From positions 62,001 through 126,000 of the forward strand of contig CAJQUW010005778.1 in the NCBI GenBank assembly GCA_907163375.1: 64,000 nucleotides of DNA, read 5' to 3'. The notes beneath the pieces are model-generated. The model worked only from the letters and a program-made list of their open reading frames with translations. It was not told the origin of the DNA and did no database searches. How positions within the stretch are numbered: the stretch's first letter is position 1; each line of letters opens with the position of its first letter. The position numbers were made by a program, and so were the translations under genes. Below, piece by piece: positions 12,284-24,694 of this stretch. Origin of the DNA: Prostheceraeus crozeri (taxonomy: Eukaryota > Platyhelminthes > Polycladida > Euryleptidae).

Positions 12284-14390
12284 TAACACCAGGGTTGATA
12301 AAAACAGGTGATTCATAGCCCATGATAGATCGGACGATGGAATTATGAACGATCAAAAGTTGTTCATCCACCCCCCCCCCTGTAAGTCATACTTCCATTC
12401 TATACTTCCAAGCATTGTAAATAAGAACACATGGTGTTTCTGACTACACAATTAATTTTTATTCAATTTTTTTATTCCAAGTTATATTTTTACGAAAATT
12501 TAAGCGCTCTTTTTGCAAATGGGTAAGTCATGCTTGAGCACCAATTGAGATTTTGGCTGTGGACATATAGCATGGTTAATCATCTTCGAGAAAACAAAAG
12601 CAGTTGTCTAAAATATATCACCCATTTTCTAGCAAGTTTATTTTGTAAGTATACTTATGGTGGGGAGTTATGGCCACCCCATAATTCACCGTAATATCTT
12701 AAAAGTCGTCAGAAAAAAATAATTTCCTTCATTCTACTCAAGCGCAAACATAGCCAACAGGGTATGCAACAAGCGAACGAGAATTCGATAATGTTCTTGC
12801 ATTGCATGATTATCCTCATGACTTCATTCAATCCACAAAAGAAAGAACAATTTACACATACAAAACAAGAAGAAGAATGATAATCGCATGTTCCTTCGAT
12901 TACCCTTCATTTCCGACAAAGTAAATCGTGATATGAAACGAATTTTCAGAAATGAGAAGATAAACATTAAGCTATTTCGCCGCAATCAACCTTTAAAAAG
13001 CGTGATAGACAATAAACGCAGAACTGATAAAAACTGCGCATTAACCCAATGTCCCATACAAGACAAGGGATAGATACTTCCAGAAGAATTTTATACATAA
13101 AATCGCATGTATGAAATATGAAAAATTATTTTAAATTGGAAGCTCAATAAGACCATTACATATACAGGTTCAAGAGCACCTTACCATCAATCGCTCACCT
13201 CTACATAGACACCTTCAACAATGCGGTAATAACTCACGCAATATCAAAGTTGACATCATTTGCCGGGACAATGATAGTGCAAATCGCAATTTCCGTGAAG
13301 CTGTTTATATAGATAAGTATAAACCCATAAGCAGCCGGGATGAGATGGAAGACTACGGAGATTTCTTATATTGCTAAATGCAATCTGTAGGCCCTTATCA
13401 ATATCGGCATCGTTTTGAAATTTGTACTTAGCTCATATTACGAAGTCACAATTTTTTTAAAACTCCCTGACCGGTGGTCAATGGAACACGTATCGGAACT
13501 CAACATCATAATACTTTGCATCATTTGTAAAGTTTTTATATTTTCTACACCTGACCGATTACCAGTTTTATATTTATTTTATAGACAACAGGAATATACA
13601 TTACAGCACGTTGTTGTGAAAGGTTGCCGAAAGTTAAATCTATGTAAGCAAGAAGAAGCCTAACAAGTCGAGCCATCGCGTGAAAAAGGAGTGATATGAG
13701 TAATAGGCCTAGTTCGCATTAGAATCATAATTATAGTTTTACTGAAGTTTCACCATACAAGTAATCGGTTAGAGACTTTACAAAGAAGAACGGGAGGCGC
13801 GATGGCGGGGGGGGAAATCACGTCACACTGCACCTAGATAAAGCCGTTGATAAGTGGGGTAGATGACAAAGCAAGGATATGCAGATGGACACTCTATCGT
13901 GTTCAGTCTAGATGCGATAAAGTGAGAATGCACATAAAGGCGAACACATTGTGTTGATGACTAAGCGAGTAAATATGACGTCCATGGCTGGAGAGAGAAA
14001 GTAGAATAATTGTCCAGCGAAGAAGATAGCTGCAAAAGATAATCCATGAAAACATTTTGACGAAGCTGTTGTAATATCTACAGTTCAGTGAGAGCAGATA
14101 AGTTCCAGTGGCAAGTGAAAATAAAGCAAAATAAAAATGGACTATAAATGCGAGCAGTGCAGGCGAAGCAGATCAAAGCGAAAGCTTGCCGCAGACAGGA
14201 GCCGTGTATGCGCGTGCGACCGCTTGACAGCCTGTCTAAGAGGCGAATGAATGTTTTGCACACGGCCGCGCCTAACGGTATGTTAGTACAATCACGTAAT
14301 TATCTTGACTGCCTTCTCAAGCTGCAATATAGTAAATCAACAGGTTGTTTCGTGTCAGTGTGTTTTATCATATTTACAAACAACATTATC
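12284..14390. other. No recognisable gene
   Basis: Contains a poly-C run near 12369-12380 and scattered short open frames without recognisable domains. The segment at about 13460-13500 (GACCGGTGGTCAATG) matches a minus-strand segment near 5210-5250; see findings. Confidence 0.35.
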
Positions 14391-14393
14391 TGT

Positions 14394-14502
14394 GCTCCTA
14401 GATCTGTCATGTGCTTTCGATACTATCGATCACAACATCTTATGAAGTCGGTAGAAGATTGAGTATGGCATTGATGGTGCTGCTTTATCTTGATAAAATT
14501 AA
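14394..14502 (+). pseudogene. LINE reverse-transcriptase scrap (motif A)
   Basis: A short open stretch encodes LLDLSCAFDTIDHNIL, the RT motif A of CR1/Jockey-type LINEs with its catalytic Asp, followed by KIEYGIDGAAL. Stops lie between and after. No other RT motif is adjacent, so this is a small fragment. Confidence 0.65.
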
Positions 14503-15179
14503 CCGATGAAATTAAGTCATACAAAATAAGTTGAAAATGACACCAACTCCCTGCTTTCTCGACTACACCGCGTGTAACTTGGGTTCGAGCTTCGAACACA
14601 GGTTGGCTATAAAGATAGGCAAGCACTCTCTTCATTGTAGTAACTCTACTACACAAGATGCCTTAATTCAACATATTTTACCAGGCATATATTATTAAGC
14701 TGCTCACAATTGGTCATCGGAACAGATCTACTAATATTAAACAGCAGCACTTGCCTAGGTTTCTAGCTGACTTATGCTCGAATCCTGGTCGGACGCATTG
14801 CGACACATTTCTATTTTTTTAAAAAAGAAGTCGGCGTTGAAACTGATTGTTTCATCTCAGCTGTGTAACCGGCAATATAATAATTGCACTATGAAGAAAT
14901 TAGTTGGAATCATTCCTCTGTCTAAGCCGCATCTCGCAGGGATAAATCATGACAAATAAAATAATACGTTCAAAACATTGATTTGACTAGAAATTGTCTT
15001 GATTTGATAGAAAAATCTTGATTTGACGTCAGCTAACTGTCAATATTAAATCAGTCAGTAGTAGTGGCATAATAAATGTCCAATCATTAGAATTTATACC
15101 ACCTAATGTTATTGATAAAATTATTTTATTCTGATGTTCCTGATAACACTTTAAACTAAGACATAATTCACATCTGAAT

Positions 15180-15745
15180 AACTTCATCTGAATCTTCATC
15201 TGAGTCTTCGATCCTTGCACTTAGCATTCGCTTCACCACATTATCCACAATTCTATTTCTCTTTTTCTCTTCTTGACCGCGAACTTTTTCAAGTTCCGCA
15301 TCTACTAAGCGCCTTTGTCAAGTTCCGCATCTGCCGAGCGCATAATGTCTATTCCGATAAAATGTCTAAGCTTGCTGCAAGTGTTCTTCAGCTCTCTATC
15401 TTCTTGTATCTTGGGCATTTTTCTCAATAAGGAATTCCTCTTCCTTTGACACTAACTTCTGAAGATCATGACTCGTATTTTCCTCCAACGAGATTTCAGC
15501 TCGCAATCTTTTTTCGGCTTTATTCTTCTACTCGTACCGCATCCTTTTCCTTACATCTAGCTTCACTCATTGTGGTATGATTTCCTTTCAACAGGGAAAT
15601 CAATGATGGGGTGAAGGAAATTTAATGCGACTTTACATCCTTTGACAGTAGATGACCTTTCACGAAATGGACTTTGTTCAGAGATGAGTGGAAGATCTAT
15701 TCTCAAAAATGTCGGCATCAGGTGAATAACACAAAATATCACCAA
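15180..15745 (-). pseudogene. Coiled-coil relic of unknown origin
   Basis: The minus strand encodes Lys/Glu-rich helical sequence (LEENTSHDLQKLVSKEEEF, and near 15240 ELEKVRGQEEKKRNRIVD) in shifting frames. Upstream lies an open stretch with LPLISEQSPFRERSS. The composition recalls the coiled-coil tail of the hAT gene at 10680, but I cannot establish homology. No start, stop or splice structure is convincing. Confidence 0.3.
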
Positions 15746-15899
15746 AATCGTTCAGATAAAAATGCCTGAAATAGTTCATCTGGGGAGAACTGAAACATAT
15801 GCACTAATCAAACAGTTTATCTTATTCGAGTTTTTAAATTTTATGATTGTGTAGTCAATGCTATTCGACTTCTCATGTTCAATAGAAACAACAACTGGA

Positions 15900-16110
15900 A
15901 AGACTTAATGAGAAGCATAAATCAACGCACCAACCAACACCCTAACGTTCGTCAGACGTATTATCACCCGCATAATTGCTAAAAGCGTATATCCATTTAT
16001 ATTTTTTGAGAAGTCACTTTTAATGTTGCAAGACAGCCATATTTCGGTTACACAAATGAAGATGGTTGTATAAACAGAAAAAAAATTGCAGCTCATCAAG
16101 TTTGTAAAAA
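15900..16110 (-). pseudogene. LINE endonuclease scrap
   Basis: ICVTEIWLSCNIKSDF followed by INGYTLL is the TETWL...GY block of APE-type LINE endonucleases (catalytic Glu in VTE). The following GGGV block is recognisable only in a shifted frame with a stop. It is a short, dead fragment, perhaps from the same family as the scrap at 14394-14502. Confidence 0.6.
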
Positions 16111-16867
16111 GGAGAGGTGGTATTACACAGGAGCAATCATGCGTCACGTACATTTGTTCTACAATAACACTCAGCAATTTAGTAGGTCTACAGATAAGAG
16201 TGCTAAAATGGATTCAAAAATTTTGAATTTGGTTCCCTTGAATAACTCGATCATGGAAGATTGCGACATCATCACCCTTACATATACGACTCTTGACTTC
16301 CCTAAATTTCTTGAGCCGAACTCCCTGGAATTGAGTTTTATCGGCATTGATGAAGACACCCCTATAATCAGGAAAGGATCTCAAGTTCTTGGCTTCTCAA
16401 AGGACCATAATTTTTGTTTTGATATTCTTGAGAACTACTTTTATGGGCCTGTTTTTCCATCTCCTGGTTTACCAACTCTGAACATTTACTATCTCATCAG
16501 CGCCATGAATATCCAGCATAGTCTGTAGTTGCTCGCATTTTGAAAGGTGATGTTGTCTATGAGTATCTAAAATATTTGAAGTCATACTTTTTATGCCTAA
16601 AAATTTTCATCGTCTTTAATACTTCGGATACACGGTGTTTGCAATCATGTACATATCAAATGAGTCACAAGTGTCATTCCTAGCAATTTCAACTGTTTTT
16701 CAGTAAACGTTTCGTTTTTCGAGAATTTAATACTGAAAAATATCACATCAAGTCAATTTTTTGCGATGAACATGCTAGATTTCGGTTGAACTACTGTTGG
16801 TGTAAGTGCTCAACTCCTAGATTTGATGAGAGTAGAGATAGTTTTGGCATCTGTGCCCAAATTCTCG

Positions 16868-17005
16868 ACACAGGATAACCCCTATCCGATAGCTATCCGA
16901 CACGCACGCCGGATAACTTCATATTCTAGAGATCAGATGGGGTTATCCGGATAACCATTGGATAAGGAAACACCCTATCCTGGTCGTGACCAGGATAAGA
17001 GCGTG
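16868..17005. repeat. Cluster of inverted TATCC/GGATA words
   Basis: About a dozen TATCC or GGATA words occur within 135 bases (for example CCTATCCGATAGCTATCCG and TTATCCGGATAACC). The cluster ends about 45 bases before the Harbinger transposase start. It looks like a subterminal binding-site array of a DNA transposon, but the partner terminus was not found. Confidence 0.5.
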
Positions 17006-17050
17006 CATAATTGATTGTGATCTGTCGTAAAGTTGCAGTGAAAACTAGAG

Positions 17051-17950
17051 ATGGCTCAGTTTATGGACATTTATCCTGATTTGGAGGTTCCATGACAACG
17101 TGCCAGTATTTTTAGTTTAGACGAGCGAAAATTCTTCAATTTGTATCGATTTGATAAAGATTCCTTTTCGCATATTGTTGATTTGGTAAAAGGTTCCGGT
17201 AACATTGAAGACAGCCACCGACTACCATGCGAAATGCAGGTAGCCGCTGCATAACGATACTACGCTTCGGATTGTTTTCAAACCGATGTTGCGGAAGGTT
17301 TGATGATAAGTCAACCGTCGGTCTATCGTTCCATAAAGAACGTTGGGAACGCTCTTCAAAGCAAGATGGATGATTTTATCAAATGGCCTGATTATGAGGT
17401 GATGCGTAGGAATCAGGTGGAGTTCCATCGCATTGCAAATTTTCCCAAAGTGTTTCGTGCCATCGATTGCACCCATATACGCATCATGCGTCCGTCTGTT
17501 GATGAAAACAATTATGTGAATAGAAAGTTTATCACTCCATCAATGTTCAGGCCATTTGTGGCCCCCATGGACTTCTACACAACATTTATGTTAATTGGTT
17601 CGGGAGCTCGCATGACTCTTTCATTTTACGACAGAGTGAAGTATGGAATATCATGGAGAGTTCTTCTAGCAATGGTGTTTTACTAGGAGACTCGGCCTAT
17701 CCCGTCAGATCATGGCTTCTAACTCCTTTAGCAAATCCACAAACCTCCTCTGAAATTTCCTACAATATTTCTCACAAGAAAACTAGAGTGGTAATTGAAA
17801 ATACTTTTGGAAGATTGAAACGTCGATTTCATTTGAAAACGACGGCGAACTGTAGAAAGTGTTGTGACTAACATTTGTGCTTGCTGCGTATTGTACAATA
17901 TAGCTATTATCCGACAACAGGAGGTAATGGATTGCAATAATCCTAACGAA
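17051..17950 (+). pseudogene. PIF/Harbinger transposase, broken
   Basis: This is a HARBI1-type transposase. From the ATG at 17051 it reads SLDERKFFNLYRFDKDSF. An HTH region follows (AEGLMISQPSVYRSIK), then FPKVFRAIDCTHIRI (first catalytic Asp), ENNYVNRKF, GVLLGDSAYPVRSWLLTPL (second Asp), and KKTRVVIENTFGRLKRRFH (catalytic Glu). Stops near 17094 and 17250 and frame changes near 17560-17660 break it. Its likely partner, a Myb/SANT protein, lies 0.8 kb away in convergent orientation (18760-19521), the usual two-gene layout of Harbinger elements. No TIR pair was identified. Confidence 0.8.
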
Positions 17951-18759
17951 GATCAGCCTGCTCCATTCATTTATGACGGATCATTAAACAACTATCAGAG
18001 GAGACAATAGATAATATCGGACTATTTTTGAATGGAGGTCTTTGGATTCCGAATAAATTATTTCACTGGAATACATGCACATTGTTTTCAAACCACATGA
18101 CTAATATGATTATGATGGGACTGCTTAAATATGCTAGGCACCATTAGGGCCTACAGCACGCTGGGAATTTAATCCTGAAATAGGGCGGTGGCATGGGATA
18201 AAAGTTTACAATGCTACATGTATCCTCACTGTCAATGCTACATGTATGTTTAATGATTTATCATATGACATTTTCTCTTGTTCCAAGCTCATGTGATCTG
18301 ATGGTTTTCTGATGGTCAGAGTTTTTTCAGACTACATCTATCGTAACTACGATATGTTAGTTAATACAATATTATTGCAATATGTAATGTACCTGCAGTA
18401 TATTCATCATAAACGCAACTGTATTCATCACGGGTGCCATTATATGTAGCCTACTATGATATTAATAAGCTCACAATGGATGCACTATCACTACTATTTA
18501 TGTATCGGCATTTATCATACATACATGTATGTTCGAGAATGTCCTAGAAGCCCAAATTAAAAATAAAAGCCATATACTGTATGTACCCGAGCCACACGTA
18601 GAGAAAACAAATTATGATACATTTTTAAATCCATCTTATCTATTAGATCAACACAATCAAAGTACATTATATTGATATACAGTAGAAAGGTCTTAAACAA
18701 GTAACAACGTTGATCTGTTATATATAACATAGAACAATTCAAGAATTCAAATACTGTTA
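17951..18759. other. Spacer between Harbinger genes
   Basis: AT-rich, with no coding domain. It lies between two convergent genes and probably holds their 3' ends. Confidence 0.4.
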
Positions 18760-19521
18760 TTAACAAAAATCTTTCAGCACATCACGATTCAAATCGGGGA
18801 GGTGTAGTCCAATACTGTTGACTAAAGAAGAAATGCTCGGCAAGACTTGGTTAATCCTCGAACAGGTATGAACAACAGCCTGATTTGCTCTTATTTGCGA
18901 TTCGAGAGCAGCAACTTGCAGACGTCGGATTTTTCTCACAGATAAGTCCTCACTGAAATTGTCTTGCCTTCCATCTCTTGAGACTTCATCAAGTAGGCCT
19001 ACATCTTCTGACCCCGAAGACTGTGGCACGTTAGAAGGATCCACAGAATCCAAAGTCGCTGATGTTGTCTTGCTGAAGGTTGACGTCATGTTGCCAGTAG
19101 GCCTATCCCGCGAGACCGAGGACGAGCAGCCACCTGGAACTCCATCCCAGCCTGCTGAGCCATTATTGATGCTGGCCAGCTTGCCATCAGTCTGCGACAA
19201 CACATTCTTCTTAGGGGGCTCTCCCCCTCCGGTGTCCTTCGCGCTCCTCTTCATGGTGGTGTAGTTTCCCTTAGCATTGGACTTGAGGTTTTTCATTTTT
19301 GTCTTAATTTGTTCGACGGATCTCTTATAGCTTGAGATGGCATTCATCGAATCTGTGATCTCCTTCCAGGTCCTGGCTTTTTTTCTCCCGGCCTCAACAG
19401 TCATTTCATCACTGTCTAATATATCCTTCCGACTCGCAAATTCATCAATAAGGATGGAGCACTCCTCCTCGCTCATGCCTGCTGAGGGACACCTTTGGCA
19501 TATAGGCTCATCTTCCCTCAA
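18760..19521 (-). CDS. Myb/SANT-like DNA-binding protein of Harbinger
   Basis: An intact 253-residue protein. The N-terminal third (about residues 15-90) is a Myb/SANT-like trihelix: EEECSILIDEFASRKDIL, then RKKARTWKEITDSMNAI, and SVEQIKTKMKNLKSNAKG with conserved Trp and hydrophobic spacing. A low-complexity Ser/Gly-rich middle follows, then a C-terminal helical region (VRKIRRLQVAALESQI). Harbinger elements encode such a protein, which brings the transposase to the ends. Unlike the transposase opposite, this frame is open throughout. It may therefore have decayed more slowly or belong to a different copy. Confidence 0.7.
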   Translation of the reverse strand: MREDEPICQRCPSAGMSEEECSILIDEFASRKDILDSDEMTVEAGRKKARTWKEITDSMNAISSYKRSVEQIKTKMKNLKSNAKGNYTTMKRSAKDTGGGEPPKKNVLSQTDGKLASINNGSAGWDGVPGGCSSSVSRDRPTGNMTSTFSKTTSATLDSVDPSNVPQSSGSEDVGLLDEVSRDGRQDNFSEDLSVRKIRRLQVAALESQIRANQAVVHTCSRINQVLPSISSLVNSIGLHLPDLNRDVLKDFC

Positions 19522-19805
19522 ACTTTGATTTAAAAAAAAGGCAAATGACGTTCAGAGAGTGTCTGTCAGGACAGATGCATGTCGCGGTTTGCAGTATCTC
19601 CGAGCAAATAATTTTGAGTAAAGCTACCGCACGTATTACTAACTGCTTTAAGATCCCTCCGCTAGGACAATGTCATATATATAGTGCAATTTATTTTGTA
19701 ACATTCATGAACTCTGAGACTTACGGAACTCTTATAACTTAGCAGTGATTATGTAAAAGAATTAACAATACTATATTATTCAGGGTCCAATGAATATAAG
19801 CACTA

Positions 19806-19810
19806 GCAAC
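19806..19810. other. 5-bp target-site duplication (left)
   Basis: GCAAC directly precedes the 5' LTR and is repeated after the 3' LTR (24926-24930), as expected for integrase-mediated insertion. Confidence 0.85.
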
Positions 19811-19969
19811 TAGACAATATCTCATCGGACTTGTTAGCATCTTTATGTGTGTTTTGATGTATAACTTCACGTACGTGAAATGACGACACGTAGCTCTAGT
19901 TGCAACCTTGCCTTTCAGCTTTGTTCATTCACAATAAATTTGTCAATCGAAAAAGCGTGTGCTTATTTA
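19811..19969 (+). repeat. 5' LTR
   Basis: The LTR starts TAGACAATAT and ends GCTTATTTA, not the usual TG...CA. The boundaries are fixed by the target duplication and by divergence from the 3' copy. It includes a 14-bp perfect palindrome, TTCACGTACGTGAA (19866-19879), a possible enhancer site, and AATAAA at 19933 as a candidate polyadenylation signal. It differs from the 3' LTR by one base in the GTGTGTTTTG stretch. Confidence 0.9.
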
Positions 19970-19982
19970 TGAACAAAGCACG

Positions 19983-20870
19983 ATGCCAATCTACGACTGT
20001 CCGTTCCCGCTCTGTGGATACCAAAGTTCTGACGTATCCGACACATTGGCAGCTACACTACTGCAAATACACGCCTCTGGAAGACACGTCAGCTCGCCCA
20101 CATCCAGCGCTACAGCAAAGATGGATCGGGTACGCCGTCCAACTGTCTCATCGGCCGGTTCAAGCGAAGACTGGTCATACTTCCTCACCCGCTGGCAGGA
20201 CTATAAGGATGCCACCAAGCTCATTGGGAAGGATGTCATGATACAGCTATTAGAATGTTGTGAAGAAGACCTTCGAAAAGATCTCACACGTTCTGTGGGC
20301 GGCAGCCTAATTAATCTATCCGAAACAAATGTGTTAGCGGCGATGAAGACTCTGGCCGTCAGAGAGGAAAACACTATGGTTGCCCGAGTTGCCCTCTACG
20401 AAATGCGACAGGATCGCGATGAAACAATTCGATCATTCGGCGCCCGCATCCGCGGACAAGCTGGTGTATGCAAGTACGCAATGGAATGCACTAGCTGTAA
20501 ATCGAGCGTAAACTACACAAACCAAATTCTTCGCGACGTCCTTATCCGTGGTGTGGCTGATTCGGAGATTCAACTGGAACTGCTTGGCCACACAAACCAA
20601 AACATGTCCCTAGAAGCAGTGTTTCAGTTCATCGAAGCGAAAGAAGCTGGAAAACGTTCCGCAAACAAGCTTCTTGAGACGCAGGGAGCAACAGCAGCCA
20701 TGGCCCGCAGTCAATATCGCCGTCAACAAACAAAAGATCTTCGTGAAGCCAAAATCAACGGTGCAGATATCTGCTCTTACTGTGGTCGTCGAGGACATGG
20801 ACAGAAAGCTCCACCTGCCTACAGAAAAACTCACTGCCCTCATGCAGTCGTCTCCATCACGTCAGTAAGA
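19983..20870 (+). pseudogene. gag: Gag polyprotein, damaged at second zinc knuckle
   Basis: From the ATG at 19983 the protein starts with a C2H2-like motif (CPFPLCGYQSSDV...HASGRH). Next comes a capsid-like helical region (EDWSYFLTRWQDYKDAT, VREENTMVARVALYEMRQ, SFGARIRGQAGVC), then a first zinc knuckle, CSYCGRRGHGQ. The second knuckle survives only in another frame (CSRLHHVSKMC), so a small deletion and frameshift lie near 20840. This N-terminal finger plus capsid is typical of a Gypsy lineage widespread in aquatic animals. Gag would form the particle that packages the RNA. Confidence 0.8.
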
Positions 20871-22575
20871 TGTGTCGCAGCAAAGACAGGACAAAACCCC
20901 CTGTCCCCGAGGAAGCTGCGATCTTCGACACTCTCTGTGCCTCAACCCAGGACACATCTAACTGCAGCATCGCTTTAGACCATCATCTCTACTGTGAGCT
21001 CAATGATCGCTGGAAGCGAGGGCCTTCGAAAGAACAACCAGTTGTCGAAATCAACGCGTCAACCCACACTGAAGACTACCATGCCCTTGGATTACAACTC
21101 TCCGTACCACCAGCATCTATCCGACTTAATGCTATCGCTGATACTGGTTGCCAAAGCTGCCTCATCGGAACCAACCTTACTCGACGACTCGGAATGTCGA
21201 ACTCTCAACTAGTTCCGGTCAGGATGCGAATGCGAGCGGTTAATGAACACAGTATTGGCATCCTTGGTGCTGTCATTCTCCGACTTTCTGGCAAATCCTC
21301 GAGCGGGCAAACCTACGAAACTCGCGTAATAACCTATGTGACTGACGACTCAGACAAACTGTTTATCAGTCGAGAAGCCTGCACCAAACTCGGCCTAATA
21401 TCGGACACTTTTCCGACAATCGGAGAAGCTGTCTCTAGCCAGCCAGCGTCCCCTGCAGCCACTGCCAGCAGTACGTCGGACTCAGCCATCACAGCTCAAT
21501 GCCAATGCCCACGCCGCAACCCTCCGCCTGAGAAACCGACGACCCTACCTTTCCCAGCAACTGCAGAGAACCGCGAACGTCTTCAAACATGGCTGCTACA
21601 ACACTACAAGTCAAGCACGTTCAACGTTTGCAATCGCCAACCGCTTCCAATGATGGAGGGACCACCTTTACGAATCATGATCGATCCAAATGCGGAACCT
21701 GTCGCGTTTCACACACCTATTCCGGTCCCCCTTCATTGGCAAGATGACGTCAAAGCTGGTCTACTCCAGGACACACGTCTTGGTGTTATAGAACCAGTGC
21801 CGGTCGGTGAACCTGTCACCTGGTGTCATCGCATGGTTATCTGTGCAAAGAAAAACGGTCAACCACGACGCACCGTAGATTTCCAACCTCTTAATTCATT
21901 TGCCACTCGCGAAACTCATCATACACAATCGCCGTATCATCAGGCCCGCTCTGTGCCTCCAAACAAGGTGAAAACGGTGTTTGACTGCTGGAATGGTTAT
22001 CACAGTGTCCCACTTCATGAAAACGACCGTCACCTTACGACTTTCATCACACCATGGGGACGATTTCGCTATCGTGTCGCACCTCAAGGATACATCGCAT
22101 CCGGTGATGGCTACTCGAGAAGATTCGACGAAATTGTCACTGACATCCCAAATAAAACGAAGTGCATCGACGACACACTTTTATGGTCGGATAGCATTGA
22201 AGAAAGCTTTTTTCAAGCTGTTGAGTGGCTAGACACTTGCGGACGCCACGGAATAACACTCAATCCCGACAAATTCGTCTTCGCGTCTCATACCGTCACA
22301 TTTGCCGGATTCGAAATCTCCACAGACAGTGTTCGTCCTTGTCGCCGATTCCTTGACGCCATTCAAAATTTCCCAAAACCGAAAAATGTTTCGGACATCC
22401 GCTCCTGGTTCGGCCTTATCAACCAAGTCGCCTACGCTTTCGCATCCACTGAACGTATGCTTCCTTTCCGCCATCTGCTAAAACCCAACACACCCTTCCA
22501 ATGGAGCGATGAACTGAATCTGCTGTTCGAGGAGTCAAAGGCCATTATCCTGCGTGAAATTGAAAAGAGTTGTAC
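20870..22575 (+). CDS. pol: Pol: aspartic protease and reverse transcriptase
   Basis: After MCRSKDRTK, the aspartic protease active site is ADTGCQSC (about residue 95 of this frame), with the later ILGAVILRLSG strand. The RT follows: PRRTVDFQPLN, then FDCWNGYHSVPL (motif A Asp), FRYRVAPQGYIASGDGY (motif B) and KCIDDTLLW (catalytic DD; Cys replaces the usual Tyr/Phe, a feature of this Gypsy group). Then CGRHGITLNPDKFVFA and SWFGLINQVAYAF follow. The true frame leaves this open frame near 22570, so the RNase H is read from another frame. The stop at 22669 is not the natural end. Confidence 0.85.
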
Positions 22576-23105
22576 GTATCTTCGACAAAAGCAAACCTAC
22601 TTGCTTAGCCACCGATTGGTCGAAATCAGGCATCGGCTTCTGGCTCCTTCAAAAGCACTGCTCCTGTGACCGTACCACGCCCTTCTGTTGCCCAGTTGGT
22701 TGGAAGACGACTCTAGTGGGCAGTCGATTCACTCACAGCGCTGAATCCCGATATGCCCCGATCGAAGGCGAGGCACTCGCTGTTGCAGATGCCCTCGAGA
22801 AAACGCGTTTTTTCGTCCTTGGTTGCCACCACCTCACTATCGCCGTTGACCACAAGCCACTCTTCAAAGTTTTTGGCGACCGCTCTCTAGACGATATCCC
22901 TAACAACCGACTTAGGAACCTGAAGGAAAAGACCCTTCGCTACAGATTTACAATGGTCCACATACCTGGTGTGAAGCACAAAGCCGCTGACACCCTCTCT
23001 CGCTTCCCATCTGGCCCCACTGAACCGGAACTCATGCCGCTACCAGACGACGTGGCATACAGCAACGAATCGCACCTCTTTCCATTCACGTCCTCATTCG
23101 GTCTG
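22570..23105 (+). pseudogene. Pol: RNase H segment in a shifted frame
   Basis: RIFDKSKPTCLATDWSKSG gives the first catalytic Asp of RNase H. ESRYAPIEGEALAVADALEK gives the Glu and GCHHLTIAVDHKPLFKVFGD the next Asp. DTLSRFP ends the tether region. It directly continues the RT but one frame over. The real frame changes again near 23100, where EHSPSISDDDLVFAAA leads into the integrase frame. Confidence 0.85.
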
Positions 23106-24694
23106 AAGAACATTCACCGTCAATCTCCGACGACGATCTCGTCTTCGCCGCCGCATCAGCCCTTGACTCGTTGCAACCTAACGCTATCACTTGGAATAAG
23201 GTCCGACTAGCAACCACCAGCGACCCAGACATGCAACAACTTCTACGCTTGATTGAAGACGGTTTCCCCGAACCGTACAATGCTTTACCGCCAGCTGTAC
23301 GTGAATTCCACCGTTTCAAGCATCACCTTTCCTCTGTCGACGGTGTCATCCTCTATAAGGATCGCATAGTGATACCAAAATCGCTCCAACAAAATGTCCT
23401 CTCAACGCTTCACTCTGCTCACCAAGGAGTCACTTCTATGTTAGCCCGCGCAGACTCCACAGTGTTCTGGCCTGGCATCACAACAGACGTCAGCGCACAA
23501 CGGAACAACTGCAGCGACTGCAATCGCAACGCTCCTTCTCAGCCTAGCGCCCCACCTACTGAATTGATGTTGCCGTCGTACCCCTTCCAATGTATATGCG
23601 CAGACTACTTCAAATATAAGGGACACAACTACCTCGTCATAGTCGACCGATATTCCAACTGGCTCATCATTGAACGTGCACACAACGGTACCCAAGGCCT
23701 TATAACCAGTCTACGCAGAATTTTTGTCACATATGGTATCCCTGATGAATGTGCATCCGACGGCGGTCCTGAATTCACTTCGTCATCCGCATCCACGTTC
23801 CTCAAAAATTGGGGTGTACACCATCGTCTGTCATCTGTCGCGCACCCACACTCCAACACAAGAGCGGAAATTGGTGTCAAAACGGCGAAGCGCCTCATTG
23901 CTTCCAACACGGGCCCTAATGGCGAACTAGACACGGATACATTTCAGAGAGCCGTCCTACAGTATCGCAACACTCCGGATCCCGACACTAAATTATCCCC
24001 AGCGATGTGCCTATTTGGTCGACCAATTAAAGACTTCATCCCCATCCTGCCAGGACGATATCAACCTCACCCAACTTGGATTGATATCCTCAATGCTCGC
24101 GAAGAAGCATTACGAAACCGACACCAAAAAGTGCTGGAACGTCTAAGCGAACACACAAAACGTCTGCCACCCTTAGCTGTCGGAGATCACGTACTCCTTC
24201 AGAACCAGACTGGCCCACATCCGACAAAATGGGACCGCACTGGAAAGATAATTGAGGTGAGGCAGTTTGACCAATACGTAGTCCGGGTGGATGGCTCTGG
24301 ACGCATAACGCTCCGCAATCGCAAATTCTTAAGGAAGTATTTACCAGCTCATCCTCCGACACCGACACGCCGTATTACCGATGATTTGAAGTTCCTTCCA
24401 ACATTGAACTTCGACCCCGAACTCAGAATCCTCAAGCCAGCATCTACGATACCGCCATCTAACACAGCTCCGCCAACACCAGACCACTCAATCTCCGAAG
24501 AAGCCAACGATCTTCCTGCACCCGCGAGCCCTGAACGAGAAACCTCAATGATAGGGAACAAACTGGATCGTCAACAAACCGTGAACAATCCGCACACTCC
24601 ACCTCCTGCTGGTCCCGCCAATGCATCCCGCCCGAAACCTCCACTTGCCCTCCGTCGTCTGATGGACTACAACCCCCCTGGCCGAAAGTGGTAG
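23100..24694 (+). pseudogene. Pol: integrase segment in a third frame
   Basis: It has an HHCC-type zinc domain (LHSAHQGVTSM then CSDC), then the rve core with CADYFKYKGHNY (first Asp), YGIPDECASDGGPEFT (second Asp) and HPHSNTRAEIGVKTAKR (Glu). A C-terminal DNA-binding region with LAVGDHVLLQNQTG follows, then a Pro-rich tail ending LMDYNPPGRKW. All catalytic residues are present. The domain itself is uninterrupted for about 507 codons, but it is out of frame with the upstream RNase H. Confidence 0.88.

Noticed and set aside
16139..16528. 129-codon plus-strand open frame
   Set aside because: No domain recognised, and its start lies just beyond the LINE endonuclease scrap on the opposite strand. 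Probably fortuitous.
12170..17005. TATCC/GGATA words at 12.2 kb and 16.9 kb as ends of one large element
   Set aside because: The 12.2-kb set belongs to the hAT element with a proven 8-bp duplication ending at 12275. The 16.9-kb set has no matching terminus.
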